A program made the translations under genes and the position numbers. Below the pieces are notes generated by a model. That model made no database searches. It saw only the letters and a list, made by a program, of their open reading frames with translations, and was not told the origin of the DNA. Shown here one piece after another: positions 33,094-44,504 of a stretch of DNA of 64,000 bases. Source of the DNA: Spisula solida (taxonomy: Eukaryota > Mollusca > Bivalvia > Venerida > Mactridae); NCBI GenBank assembly GCA_947247005.1, contig OX365946.1, positions 45,906,734 through 45,970,733 on the forward strand, read 5' to 3'. The number at the start of each line of letters is the position of its first letter. Positions within the stretch are counted from its first letter, which is position 1.

Positions 33094-33775
33094 GTACGGT
33101 ATGGATTCCCCAGCACACCAAAAAGTGTGAAGAGGCCAAGATACTCTGGACATAGTCCATGTTCACCAAACCCAGACAAAAGCCTCATCACACCAAAAAG
33201 GCAACGTTACTTTGGCCACAGTCCTTGTAATTCCCCTAAAAGAGTTACCTTCACCACATTCAGAGAAGAAGCAATTAAAACAGACTTTAATCTCCTATCA
33301 GACACAGACAAAGTGCTGAATATTGTGATGACACATGGACTAGATACGCTCATTGAAAGTGAACGTGTTCTAGTGTTTGTGCCAAGAAACTTCCCTAATA
33401 GGTTAGGTTATTGCACATCCATGGCATATGCAGGTGCATAAAAGCATTGAAAGAAATTCCTTTGATAAAACTTGAAGAACTATTAAAAAAAATTGACAAA
33501 TTACCATTAAAAAGTTGCCCAGTGACATATCTTGTGTGGAAAGCATCTAAACAACTTGACATTCCTGTGACATACTTTCTGGCATCTCATGTGGACCACT
33601 GTATTGTTGAAGGTTGTAATGGAAAGGTATATGGCAGGAAGGAAGAGGTGATTGAAGTGACCATCTACACTTTGTCTGGGTCTGTACCAGGACTTAAAGC
33701 TTCTTTATCATGTTGCAGGTGTGGAGCTCAGGACTTAAAGCTTCTTTATCATGTTACAGGTGTGGAGCTAGGTGA
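33094..33775 (+). CDS. Cysteine-containing module, copy 1 (frameshifted)
   Basis: Preceded by acceptor cacatattttccag and followed by donor gtgagtaa at 33770. It encodes two copies of a KRPRYSGHSPC motif, FREEAIKTDFNLLSD and FVPRNFPNRLGYC. After a shift at about 33425 come IKALKEIPLIKLEELL, SCPVTYLVWKASKQLDI, DHCIVEGCNGK and VTIYTLSGSVPGLKASLSCC. The C-terminal Cys pattern with YTLSG resembles the cysteine clusters found beside KDZ transposases (CxC5-like), but this is only a resemblance. Four copies occur in the window. Copy 4 lacks five bases at the shift point and reads through in one frame. Confidence 0.45.
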
Positions 33776-34214
33776 GTAACACAGGGGTAAATAATTATTA
33801 AATATAGAATAGAACAACTTTTCAGGAAAATTAGCATTATGTTATTAAGATAAAATGAATACCCCCAGATACTGCTTGACACTGTCACTCCAATGCGCTC
33901 TAACAATATGCACAAATAGACTTTATAATAATAAATAAAGCAAGCTTTCATGGAGTTCCAACCAATGGTTACAGAGGAAAATTGCAAATCAACGTGTGCA
34001 GACAATAAGCACAACTAGACTTGGTACTGATCATTCACGCAAAGTTTCGTTGAAATCCGACCATTGGTACCAGAGAAATAGCACTGACAAAATTTGCACG
34101 GACCAACCAACCAACAGATCAACCTCAAGCATGACTTCAATACAGCCCCCATATACTATGTATGTGGGGGTATAATGATGTACCCATATAGTACCACAAA
34201 TTTATTTTAGATTT
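33776..34214. repeat. Non-coding part of duplicated module
   Basis: Homologous to 41200-41620 (acccccagatactgct, tagacttggtactgatcatt, cagcccccatatactatgta). It links the cysteine module to the pogo transposase end in both places. Confidence 0.7.
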
Positions 34215-34735
34215 TAATTTATAAGAGTTGAATAGTGTCGGACTGGTTCAGGGCGTATCTAACGGACAGTGTGAAACAGGATTTGAAGGAGTGAAGGAGA
34301 CAAACAGCCATCATACCAGGGGGTACAATCTCGATTCTACAGCCACTGGATGTGTGCTTGAACAAACCCTTCATGGTAAATGTAAGAAGACAGTGGAGTG
34401 ATTGGATGGTCAATGGCTTCTTACCAAGGCGGGTAACCCCAAACGACCGGACCTTGTGACTGTGACCAACTGGATTTATCAAGGGGTTGGATGAAATACC
34501 AAGTGAGACGATAATGAGATCATTCCTACAGTGTGGTATTTCGGATGACCCTAATGGAACCGAGGATGACTAATTTTATGAGGAGTTTGTGTCGGACACT
34601 ACTGGTATTCGTGACGACATTTCACTTGAATGTGACGAGTGTGGCACTGAAGATGACCCTTATGACACAACTTTAACCGTGCATCATATTCAAGAGCTGT
34701 TCAAAGATTCAGAAGCTAGTGACAAGTGATTAGTA
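34215..34735 (+). pseudogene. Pogo/Tigger transposase C-terminal fragment, copy 1
   Basis: Frames give IPGGTISILQPLDVCLNKPF, RRQWSDWMVNG, a broken stretch, FIKGLDEIPSETIMRSF and ISDDPNGTEDD. This is the end of the DDE domain of pogo-type transposases (the QPLDV.(L/N)KPF block before the third acidic residue region) plus the acidic tail. The N-terminal CENP-B domains and first two catalytic Asp regions are absent. Duplicated at 41615-42060. Confidence 0.8.
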
Positions 34736-34779
34736 TTATTGATGGTAATGATTCTGAGGTCGAATGGATTTGATATATA

Positions 34780-35240
34780 CCGTATTTTTGCATGTATAAG
34801 ACACACATTTTTTCTCCCAGAATCGAAACCAGAAGTTAGATGCGTCTTTTACAATGATATAGCCATTTTTCAAGTCTCATCCATCTCGATCGGGAAAAAA
34901 TAAACTTTCAGGAAGTCTGCCATTTGTAATAAAGGGGAAACAACTCGTACTGGTTTGGTAACGGCTAAGTTCCGTACTGTAGTGATCAGCCGTTCCTAAA
35001 GGACCGCATATTACAAGAAATGGACCCGCGGTACAGGGCGCTTCACCCAACCGTGTCTCCCGCGCTATGACGAGAATACGATTTGCTGCTGAGGGAACAT
35101 GGAGGTCCGCAACCCACCAAGATCGAACTTGGCCTAGATATCATGGCCATAAGCATTGTCACAAAGTTTGAAGACGATCGGATGAAAACTGTTTGCGTTA
35201 GAGCACAGACAAGGCCTATTTCATACTTATTTGGTAATTA
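34780..35240. other. Mixed repeat remnants
   Basis: Begins ccgtatttttgcatgtataag (a pogo-type terminus-like word after TA) and later contains the gaacttggcc...gacgatcggatgaaaac repeat also found at 18180 and 18838. No gene. Confidence 0.4.
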
Positions 35241-35242
35241 AA

Positions 35243-36837
35243 TGTGACGATGGTGCTAGTGCGCTATATAGGGCACCCCTATATTTTTTGGGAATTATTC
35301 TCTTTTCGGTACATTTACATTTTCAATATTTAGCGCACTCGTCACCATCTTGGATCTAATGAATAAAGAACAAACAACTTATATCGATCTTTCTTTATTT
35401 TAGGTGAGTATCAAGGCTTAGTCACACACACACCATGCTCCCCTATTACTTGAATATATGTATTTAATGTGTACCATAATAGTTTTATATGACACCCTAT
35501 GGTTTTGATGATATTGTCGTTTTAAACTTTAAAGTCATATATTTTCGCGAGAAACGTAGCAAATACTTAAGCACGACGTTTTCATTAAATCATGTCTTGA
35601 ATCTGCTGTTATGTTGTACGGACATCTATTAATGATTATTGCATATGTTTAAAGTCTTGTTTAAGCGAAATAAGTAGAGATATGTGTTTTATAGCTGGTT
35701 TCAATGTAAGTTACGTGGAACAGGTGCTCTGCCATATTTGGAACCGGAAGTTATGTTATCACGTTTTAAACTTTAAAGTCATATATTTTCGCGAGAAACG
35801 TAGCAAATACTTAAGCACGACGTTTTCATTAAATCATGTCTTGAATCTGCTGTTATGTTGTACGGACATCTATTAATGATTATTGCATATGTTTAAAGTC
35901 TTGTTTAAGCGAAATAAGTAGAGATATGTGTTTTATAGCTGGTTTCAATGTAAGTTACGTTGAACAGGTGCTCTGCCATATTTGGAACCGGAAGTTATGT
36001 TATCACGTGGAACAGGTGCTCTGCCATAGTTGGAATTGAACCCAAAGGAATTAAAAACACCAGAAAGTATAAGAAATAGACTTACAGTGCAGCCACTATA
36101 CAAGTTATGTTTAGATTTAGTTTTGCATTGAAACATTCTTATTAAATATGTTTTATCCTTAGTTATTATACAATCCTAATGTGCCAAACCAGATAATTGT
36201 GCCAATCATATGCGTTGTGATCGTATCAAATGTATTTTGTTCATCATTGTGACTAAGTGCAGTTTATATCAGATAAAGTATCATTGTCTATTTCATTGAT
36301 GACTTCATTTATTGTAATGACGTAATCACATTATGCCAGTATGTGTTCTTAATCGTAATTAATGTGTTCAATTATTAACTAATTGAGTCAAGTGATCATT
36401 CCGGAAAGACTACATTCAGTATTACACTTACAGTATTGATACTTTTCATATGTTATTGATGCTATGTTTCATTATGCATTACTTTTGTTGTTTTCTAATT
36501 GTTTAAATTGTCATAATGTCGAACCTCTTTTAATTAGTAGTATATGGGTCACTTTGAGTACAGAAACTGATATAATAAAGTAACATCATAGTTCATTCTC
36601 ATATAATTCCAGTGTTATGCATAGGGTTTTGAGAGACAAATATCATATACGTTGTTAAGCAATTGTTAAGAACTATCATATTCTGTAGTATTTGTGCTTA
36701 ATAATATTTGACTTTGATAAGTTACCCCTAGACAAATTGTTGATTATTTAGCGCACTCGTCACCATCTTGGATCTCATGAATAAAGAACAAACAACTTAT
36801 ACCGATCTTTCTTTATTTTAGCCAATCCCGGGTAACA
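35243..36837 (+). repeat. Probable 5' LTR region of a tRNA-Pro-primed LTR retrotransposon
   Basis: TG at 35243 (tgtgacgatggtgctagtgc) and CA at 36836-36837 immediately before the primer-binding site could be LTR ends. A TATA-like gcgctatatagg lies at 35261. A block with agcgcactcgtcaccatctt and ataaagaacaaacaac occurs twice (35332-35400 and 36751-36820), so either the LTR is 1.6 kb with an internal duplication, or there are two partial LTRs around a leader. A 244-bp perfect-looking tandem duplication occupies 35519-36006. The first terminus recurs inverted at 37709-37742. Confidence 0.55.
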
Positions 36838-36840
36838 TTT

Positions 36841-36858
36841 TGGGGGCTCGTCCGGGAT
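36841..36858 (+). promoter_or_regulatory. Primer-binding site, tRNA-Pro type
   Basis: tgggggctcgtccgggat, 18 nt, directly after the LTR end. It is complementary to the 3' end of proline tRNA and identical to the well-known proline primer-binding sites of gammaretroviruses. The gag ATG follows 8 bases later. Confidence 0.85.
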
Positions 36859-36865
36859 CTCCACC

Positions 36866-37716
36866 ATGGATGCTTTGCACAGCGTAATGAGCCTGAAAAG
36901 AAAGATATTTTCTCTAGACGACGTCGCCTTAAGAAACCTGATAAAGCTCGTCGGAAAAGAAGAAGAATGCAAAGGTGCCGACGAAATACTGTATTACTTG
37001 GAGAAGATGATTGATTCGTTGACTAGTGAAGAGACAAAACGCAGAGAATTCCTTACCGAATGTAAAATAAAACCAGAAAATGCAGAAACTTTTAAACCAT
37101 CAAAATCTCAAGAAAAAGCGAAACCTGTTTTATGGCGAAAAGACTTAAAAATTTCAGGGACGATAACAGAAAGTGGAGGGTTGAGTTTCGTTTCCCTAAA
37201 TAGACAAATTAAGGCTGGAATGGAGAGAGGCCATACAAATGGCGAGATCATTGAGGGTGTGATTAGATGTATTACCCCTGGTGCGAAATTAAGGAATTAT
37301 TTAGAGGGGAAGGAATCGCTAACACTCGAGGAACTGAATGGAATATTGCGCTCTCACTTCAAAGAGCAAACGCGGACAGAACTTTACAAAAGATTATGCA
37401 ACGCTATACTCAGGGAATTTCGGAATCGGCGTCGGATTTTGTAATGCCAGCGTTGGATCTAAGGCAGAGTGTTGGCGGTCTCGTCATCGGAAGAGGCAGT
37501 GCCATATGATAAGGTACTCGTGGAAAAGATGTTTCTCCAGGCTGTGGCAACGGGACTGCGAGAAGATAACGTTCGTCACAGACTGAGACCCTTATACTTA
37601 AGCCAGGTGTTAGTGACGTTGAGGTTCTAAAGTCACTCAATGAAATAACACTAAGTGAAATGGAACACAACACCAAAACTAAGACTACTGTAGGGGCAAT
37701 TAAAGCTGAAAAAATA
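36866..37716 (+). pseudogene. LTR-retrotransposon Gag, frameshifted
   Basis: ATG at 36866 in good context (ccaccatgg). Open for 192 codons: an N-terminal helical region (LKRKIFSLDDVALRNLIKL), LWRKDLKISGTI, FVSLNRQIKAGMERGHTNGE, TPGAKLRNYLEGKE and LRSHFKEQTRTELYKRL. Near 37393 the sense shifts frame (QGISESASDFVMPALDLRQ), shifts again near 37460 (EEAVPYDKVLVEKMFLQAV) and again near 37590 (SDVEVLKSLNEITLSE). This is a retrotransposon capsid-type Gag. Zinc knuckle, protease and pol are missing; the element is cut at an inverted LTR end near 37709. Confidence 0.8.
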
Positions 37717-37744
37717 TAGGGGTGCCCTAGCACCATTGTCACAC

Positions 37745-38340
37745 AATCACCACCTCTTGAATTCAAATTATCGACATATTTTAAAGGGATGCGGGTCAAG
37801 CCCTCACAGCTATTACATGCTAGGTTTCCTGTCCATCCTACACTTCCCTATAGATATTTGGCACTTTTTGAGATGGTGATTAATTTAGTAGGTGCCCCGC
37901 TTTTAGAGATATTTTGTCCCTGAGGAGCTATGTTACGAACGCGATTTATTATATACCCGTATGCCAAATGGCTGCACGCTGATTTGTTAATAATAAAGAC
38001 CGAATTAGAAGAATTTTGTCCGTGTGTGTAGCTCGAACCGGGACACCCTTTATCAGAAAGGCTCAAGCAGCCGTGATGGTCAGTTAGGAGTAATTTTGTT
38101 CCTGTTGGGCTAATCATGACAAGATTTAAATAATAAACAAATAGGGGCTTTAATGTTGACTCGGATCTGCTGCTTGGGATTGATCTCCTTCCTAGGCACC
38201 ACCTGGAGGGAGACATACCATGATAATTGATTTGGTGTGTTAACACTGGTGGGTGGTGTGTGGCAAAAAGTCATGGGCAAATGAAGACAGCATCTTGGTC
38301 TGGCTGCAAAAACTCTGGGGAAAAAATCAAAGGAGCCGAC
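37745..38340. other. No recognised gene
   Basis: Short overlapping frames only. Content looks LTR- or UTR-like; nothing can be named. Confidence 0.3.
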
Positions 38341-38344
38341 GTTT

Positions 38345-39390
38345 ACTAGTTTGGGACCCACTTGAAAAAGGTAAAGAACAATTTGCTCAAACATTGCAAC
38401 AGTGATATGAGTGTGATTCCTGGGGGATGTATATCACATGTTCAGTCGGCAGAAGTTTCCTGGAACAAACTCTTTAAGGCAAAAGTTTGCTGAAGTTTAT
38501 TTCTGGACCAGTTATAGCTTCTTAAAAATGTGAGAATGAAAAAGTCATTATGTTTACATATTTTCCAGGTACGGTATGGATTTCCCAGCACACCAAAAAG
38601 GGTGAAGAGGCCAAGATATTGTATTCCTAGAAATGGTTTTGCGCATTTTAAGTTAGCGACTTTCGCGGGAGGTATCATTTCGCGAAGTTAAATTGCCGCG
38701 AAAATGTTACCTCCAACAAATCCGCGAATGTTTCTAGCTTCTTTATACTAAACATGCTAAAATCGCAAAATCATTCAATGAAGGATAATTGTACTTGCGC
38801 ATACATGACGTGCTTTGAACATAGTCCATGTTCATCAAACCCAGACAAAAGCCCCATCACACCAAAAAAAGCCACATTACTTTGGCTACAGTCCTTGTAA
38901 TTCCCCTAAAAGAGTTACCTTCACCACATTCAGAGATGAAGCAATTAAAACAGACTTCAAACTCCTATCAGATACGGACAAAGTAAATTGTGATGACACA
39001 TTGGCTAGATACGCTCATTGAAATTAAAGGTGTTCTAGCGCTTGTGCTAAGAAACTTCCCTAATTGGTTAGGTTATTGCACATCCATAGCATATACAGGT
39101 GCATAAAAGCATTGAAAGAAATTCCTTTGATCAAACTTGAAAAACTATTAATGACAATTGACAAATTACCAATTAAAAGTTACCCAGTGACATATCTTTT
39201 GTGGAAAGCATCCAAAAAACTTGATATTCCAGTGACTTACTTTCTGGAACCTCAAGTGGACCACTGTATTGTTGAAGGTTGTAATGGAAAGAAGAAAGAG
39301 GTGATTGAAGTGACAATCTACACTTTGTCAGGGCCTGTATCAGGACTTAAAGATTCTTTATCATGTTGCAGGTGTGGAGCTAGGTGAGTA
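38345..39390 (+). pseudogene. Cysteine-containing module, copy 2
   Basis: Same module as 33094-33775 (FTTFRDEAIKTDFKLLSD, IKALKEIPLIKLEKLL, DHCIVEGCNGKKKEVIE, LSCCRCGAR), including upstream intron-like sequence (gctcaaacattgcaacagtg also at 32990). A foreign segment of about 195 bp (38621-38815) interrupts the first repeat motif, and a small deletion removes the codons after DTDK. Confidence 0.65.
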
Positions 39391-39639
39391 ACACAGGGGT
39401 AAATATAGTATATAGCAATTTTTTAGGAAAACTATGTCAAAGTGATTTTTACAGTCCCAAGGAATTCGAAATAATGAGAATTGACGGAATGATAATCACC
39501 TTGGTCAGGCCTAGACTTTGTCAAAGACGTTTTAAACTAGGGCCCAGACAACTATGGATAAATGATTCAATTTATTATACTGTCATTTATAATTGAAATG
39601 ATTCAAGAACTAACAGTGCAGTAAGACTAAAATTCTCGT

Positions 39640-40215
39640 TTTCTATACTGAAAGTATGTCAAGTGTGGGAGATGAAAAATGTGTGCATCTTGCAACATTC
39701 ATTTTGCTTCTTAAAAATGTGAGAATGAAAAAGTCATTATGTTCACATGTTTTCCAGGTCAAAAGCCCCATCACACCAAAAAGGCCACATTACTTCGGCC
39801 AAAGTCCTTGTAACTTCACCACATACAGAGAAGAAGCAATTAAAACACACTTCTATTTCCTATCAGCTACAGAGAAAGTGTTGAAAATTGTGATGACACA
39901 TTGGCTAGATACGCTCATTGAAATTAAAGGTGTTCTAGCGCTTGTGCTAAGAAACTTCCCTAATTGGTTAGGTTATTGCACATCCATAGCATATACAGGT
40001 GCATAAAAGCATTGAAAGAAATTCCTTTGATCAAACTTGAAGAACTGTTAATTACAATTGACAAATTACCAATTAAAAGTTGCCCAGTGACATATCTTGT
40101 GTGTAAAGCAACCAAAGAACTTAATATTCTTGTCACTGACTTTCTGGCATCTCAAGTGGACCACTGTATTGTTGAAGGATGTAATGGAAGGTGTGGAGCT
40201 AGGTGAGTGACACAG
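39640..40215 (+). pseudogene. Cysteine-containing module, copy 3
   Basis: Begins agtgtgggagatgaaaaatg, 822 bp before the same words of copy 4. It lacks the first KRPRY motif and the sequence between EGCNG and RCGAR, so the YTLSG block is deleted. Confidence 0.65.
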
Positions 40216-40469
40216 GGATAAATATAGAATAGAGCATTTTTTTAGGAAAACTTTGTCAAAGTGATTTTTACAGTCCTTAGGAATTCGAGATACTGTATAA
40301 TGAGAATTGACTGACTGATAATCACCTTAGTCAGGCCTAGACTTTGTCAAAGACGTTTTAAACAGGGCCCAGACAACTATGGATGAATTATTCAATTTAC
40401 TATACTGTAATTTAAAATTATTCAAGAACTAACAGTGCAGTAAGACTAAAATCCTTGTTTTCTATACTG

Positions 40470-41195
40470 AAAGTATATAAAGTGTGGGAGATGAAAAATG
40501 TGTGCATCTTGCAACAATCATTTTGCTTCTTAAAAATGTGAGAATGAAAAGGTCATTACGTTCACATATTATCCAGGTATGTATGGATTCCCCCAGCACA
40601 CCAAAATGGGTGAAGAGGCCAAGATACTGTGGACATAGTCCATGTTCACAAAACCAAGACAAAAGCCCCATCACACCAAAAAGGCCACATTACTTCGGCC
40701 AAATTCCTTCACCACATACAGAGAAGAAGCAATTAAAACAGACTTTAATCTCCTATCGGATACAGACAAAGTGCTGAAAATTGTGATGACACATGGGCTA
40801 GATACACTCATTGAAATTAAAGGTGTTCTAGTGCTTGTGCCAAAAAACTTCCCAAATAGGTTAGGTTATTGCATATCCATATGCAGGTGCATAAAAGCAT
40901 TGAAAGAAATTCCTTTAATGAAACTTAAAGAACTACTAGTTGCAATTGACAAATTACCAATTAAAAGTTGCCCAGTGCCCAGTGGCATATCTTATGTGAA
41001 AAGCATCCAAAAAACTTGACATTCCTGTGACTTAACTTTCTGGCACCTCATGTGGACCACTGTATTGTTGAAGGATGTAATGGAAAGGTATATGACAGGA
41101 AGAAAGAGGTGACTGAAGTGCCCATCTACACTTTGTCAGGGCCTGTACCAGGACTTAAAGCTTCTTTATCATTTTACAGGTGTGGAGCTAGGTGA
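40470..41195 (+). pseudogene. Cysteine-containing module, copy 4
   Basis: The most continuous copy over the middle: GYCISICRCIKALKEIPL is in one frame because five bases present in copies 1-3 are missing. It then breaks at the CPVPSGISYVK duplication of a ccag word. The end, with VTEVPIYTLSGPVPG and tgtggagctaggtgagt, is retained. Confidence 0.6.
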
Positions 41196-41614
41196 GTAAC
41201 ACAGGGGTAAATATAGTATAATTTATAGCAATTTTACAGGAAAACTGGCATAATGTAATTCAGAACAAATAATACCCCCAGATACTGCTAGCCACTGTCA
41301 CAATATGCACAAATAGACTTCAAAATAATAAATAAAGCAACCTTTCATTGAAATCCAACCAATGGTTACATAGGATAAGTGCAGATCAACGTGCGACTAC
41401 CATATGTACAACTAGACTTGGTACTGATCATTCATGCAAAGTTTCATTGAAATCCGACCATTAGTAACAGAGAAATAGCACAGACAAAATTTGCCCGGAC
41501 CAACTGACCAACAGACAAACCTCAAGCATGACTCCAATTCAGCCCCCATATACTATGTATCTGTGGTATAATGATGTACTCATATAGTACCACAACTTTA
41601 TCTTAGATTTAAAT

Positions 41615-42060
41615 TTATATGAAGAGTTGACTAGTGTCGGACTAGTTCAGAGTGCATCTAACGGACCATGTAAAACAGGATTTGAAGGAGTGAAGGAGAC
41701 AAACAGCCATCATACCAGGGGGTACAATCTCGATTCTACAGCCACTGGATGTGTGCTTGAACAAACCCTTCATGGTAAATGTAAGAAGACAGTGGAGTGA
41801 TTGGATGATCAATGGCTTCTTACCAAGGCGGGTAACCCCAAACGACCGGACCTTGTGACTGTCACCAACTGGATTTATCAAGGGGTGGGATGAAATTCCA
41901 AGTGAGACAGTAATGAGACAATTCCTACAGCGTGGTATTTCGAATGACCCTGATGAAACCGAAGATGACACATTTTATGAGGAGTTTGTGTCGGACAGTA
42001 CCGGTATTCGTGACGACATTTCACTTGAATGTGACGAGTGTGACACTGAAGATGAGTGAC
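41615..42060 (+). pseudogene. Pogo/Tigger transposase C-terminal fragment, copy 2
   Basis: Same sequence as 34215-34735 with few differences (ISILQPLDVCLNKPF, IPSETVMRQFLQRGISNDPD, EFVSDSTGIRDDISLECDEC). Module plus linker plus transposase end form one segmental duplication of about 1.6 kb. Confidence 0.8.
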
Positions 42061-42141
42061 AAAAAAAATGGACCCTTATTACACAACTTTAACTGTGCAT
42101 CATATTCGAGAGCTGTTCACAGATTCAGATGCTAGTGACAG

Positions 42142-42945
42142 TGAACTTGGGCGTAGGAGAGTCTTCAACATTGGGGGGGCCTAACATTTGGGAGGGGGGG
42201 GGGGGGGGGGTTGTTGGGGGGGGGGCGAAATTTTTTTTGAGATATGTGGGGGTCACATTAAACCTTTGCATACTTTGTGTATTTAATTACTACGGTAAGG
42301 AATATCTACTTAGATGTTTGCTTGTCAAATTACCGGGTTAAAATGGGACCATATCATAAACTAGTAGATCTATTGTAAGTGGGGGGGTCCGGGTGCCTGC
42401 TCCCCCGGAATTATTTTAAAACAATGGATCAATCTGGTGCGTTCTGAGATAATTATTTGGTATTTTACAAGACATGTTTTGTTACAAGATCAAGCAAAAC
42501 TATGTCCTTATTTTGTAAATGTTTTTACCAATTATTGCAGATGCCCTAATTCTGAGAGTTAGGGGTTTGGTAAGGAAATTAAGCATAGCAATGACAAAGT
42601 TAAAACATAATATATGAGCTGGTGCAAACTTTATCTTACAATGTATTTCTGTAGTTCTTGTAGAACATTTCACCAGTACGTGACAACAAACATGTAATGT
42701 TTAGATTTGAATCATTTTAAGAGCGTAGTGAGCATGAAAATTCACATTTTATACTTTTTAACCAAGGATAAAAGGCATATTACCTATTACAAGACTATTT
42801 TAGGCAGACAATTATGAATATGGTCTGAATTATTGGGGAGGGGGGGGGGGGGGGGGGGGGGGGGGGCAAACGATATCTTGCCCCCCCTCCCCTGTCCTAA
42901 CATTGGGGGGGGGCCTGGCCCCCCCTTCTTCTACGCCCATGGTGA
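42142..42945. mobile_element. G/C-tract insertion with TGGGCGTAG ends
   Basis: About 800 bp inserted in the tail of the duplicated segment: the sequence before it (gctagtgaca) and after it (gtgattagtattattgatgg) is contiguous in copy 1 at about 34725-34755. The insertion starts tgggcgtaggag and ends ttctacgccca. It carries long G tracts (42193-42230, 42837-42866) at both sides and no open frame. Confidence 0.65.
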
Positions 42946-42995
42946 TTAGTATTATTGATGGTAATGATTCTGAGGTCGAATGAATTTGATATATA

Positions 42996-44504
42996 CAGTA
43001 AACTCCCTGAAAACTGGACTCCCTGAAAACCAGAATCCCCGTAAAATTGGACGATTCCTTAGGTCCCAAATTTCTCCTTATTAAGTCAACTAGAAAAGCT
43101 TCCTCAATACCTCATACACATTAAGCATGTCCAAATCACTAAAGAAGAAGAGAGGCGCATGTAATAAGACATTCATAAACATTATTCCTAAAGACAATGG
43201 GGCGCAACATAAAATTGAATGCAGTGCTGGTAACGTTATGAAATACTGAAAAATGAACTCATTGACCCCATTAAAATGAACAATATCAGTAAGAAACACA
43301 ATATCGCATCAGATCACAAAAACCGACCTGATGGTTCAGGGATGATTTGCGAACATGTTATTCGAGCGCATAATAGACTGATTGACGGCTCTGTAGGGAA
43401 GAGACATTAATTCACGATAAATCTGTACAATACTCAGTGCTCAATACTATTCAATGGCAAAGGTACAGTGACATTTCATGATGAGATCCTTCCTGATATC
43501 GTGGAAATTATACAAGGCAACCCGTCTATAAGTGAACTAGATAAGCATAAAGCAGGTCTTATTGACAGATGTGTACATTCAAACATGAAAACTCCTGCCT
43601 CTTCTAGCATGGTGGGTGAAAGGCTGACGATAGAAGACAACCCAGACGACAAAGAAACGACTGAGGGAGAAGATTAATCATGCCCGCACTGTGGTAAACC
43701 TGTGACCATGGCACCGATGACATCGGATGTGACATTTGTGGAAGATGGTTCCACCACCCCTGTGAACACCTTGACAAACAAATGATCAAATTCCCCGGGG
43801 AAGACCACCCATACAGCTGTGTATCCTGTCAACATCTTACTGTCCTTACTATCTCCGACATACAACCTCAGGCTTCATAGATTCTCTGTTGGACAATGAA
43901 ACTGAATCTGTAAACAGAAATGCTATTGAATCAAACCCAGATGATCATATTGAATCTGATATCAAGACAAGTATAATGTACCGAACGTCACTCGTGAAGA
44001 GACCTGTACAAAGAAAACTACCAGTATATCCAAGCCCAAACATGTTGTCCATGACACAAAACCAAAGGAAGTTTTTCCTACTCGAAGTAAACAGTGTTAT
44101 TCGAAGTCAGATCAGACGGACAAACACACCGAAGCAAAGACGAAAGGACAGAAGAAGCCAGCAAAGAAAAGTGATGAACTCAAGCAACAGCTGAAACATG
44201 CTAACTCTGTAAAATTTAACCTTGAATGTAAAGTGAATGACTTACAATCATCGTATGACTTAATGAAACGTATTGCTACGTATCATACAACACAAGAAGA
44301 ACGTCAAGAACAAACAACAGGTGAAAATATGGTCACAAATCTCACCGATAAGATCCGTGACATTGAAATGAATATATGAGACTTACACAGATTGAGAACA
44401 ATCAGAAGCTTTTTCAACTACAGCATCAACAAGTGTTAATGCAAATATCAAATCAGGAGTTTAGACCCGGTCCGAACAGGGTTCGGTTTTTAGGGAGTTT
44501 ACTG
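42996..44504 (+). mobile_element. TA-flanked TIR element carrying a PHD-finger/coiled-coil gene remnant
   Basis: 1509 bp. Left end CAGTAAACTCCCTGAAAAC, right end the complement of CAGTAAACTCCCTAAAAAC, with TA at both sides (42994-42995, 44505-44506). The termini are pogo/Tigger-like. No DDE transposase is inside; instead there is the degraded gene described next. Confidence 0.8.
43124..44460 (+). pseudogene. PHD-finger and coiled-coil ORF1-like gene remnant inside a TIR element
   Basis: Several frames give one layout: a basic start at 43124 (MSKSLKKKRGACNKTF), then ICEHVIRAHNRLIDGSV, then FTINLYNTQCSILFNGKG and LPDIVEIIQGNPSISELDKH (about 43410-43530). A PHD-type zinc finger follows at 43681-43845: CPHC, CDICGRWFHHPCEHL and SCVSC, with all C4HC3 ligands visible across one frameshift. 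Last come a basic region and a coiled coil (DELKQQLKHANS, QIENNQKLFQLQHQQVLMQI) at 44150-44460. The NLYxTxxxxLFNG motif is like VYDTLTVLIQGSG in ORF1 of the LINE at 7387-9867. I infer an ORF1-like gene captured or hosted by the element. Confidence 0.65.

Noticed and set aside
42129..42341. 70-codon Gly-rich ORF
   Set aside because: Caused by the G tract of the inserted element.
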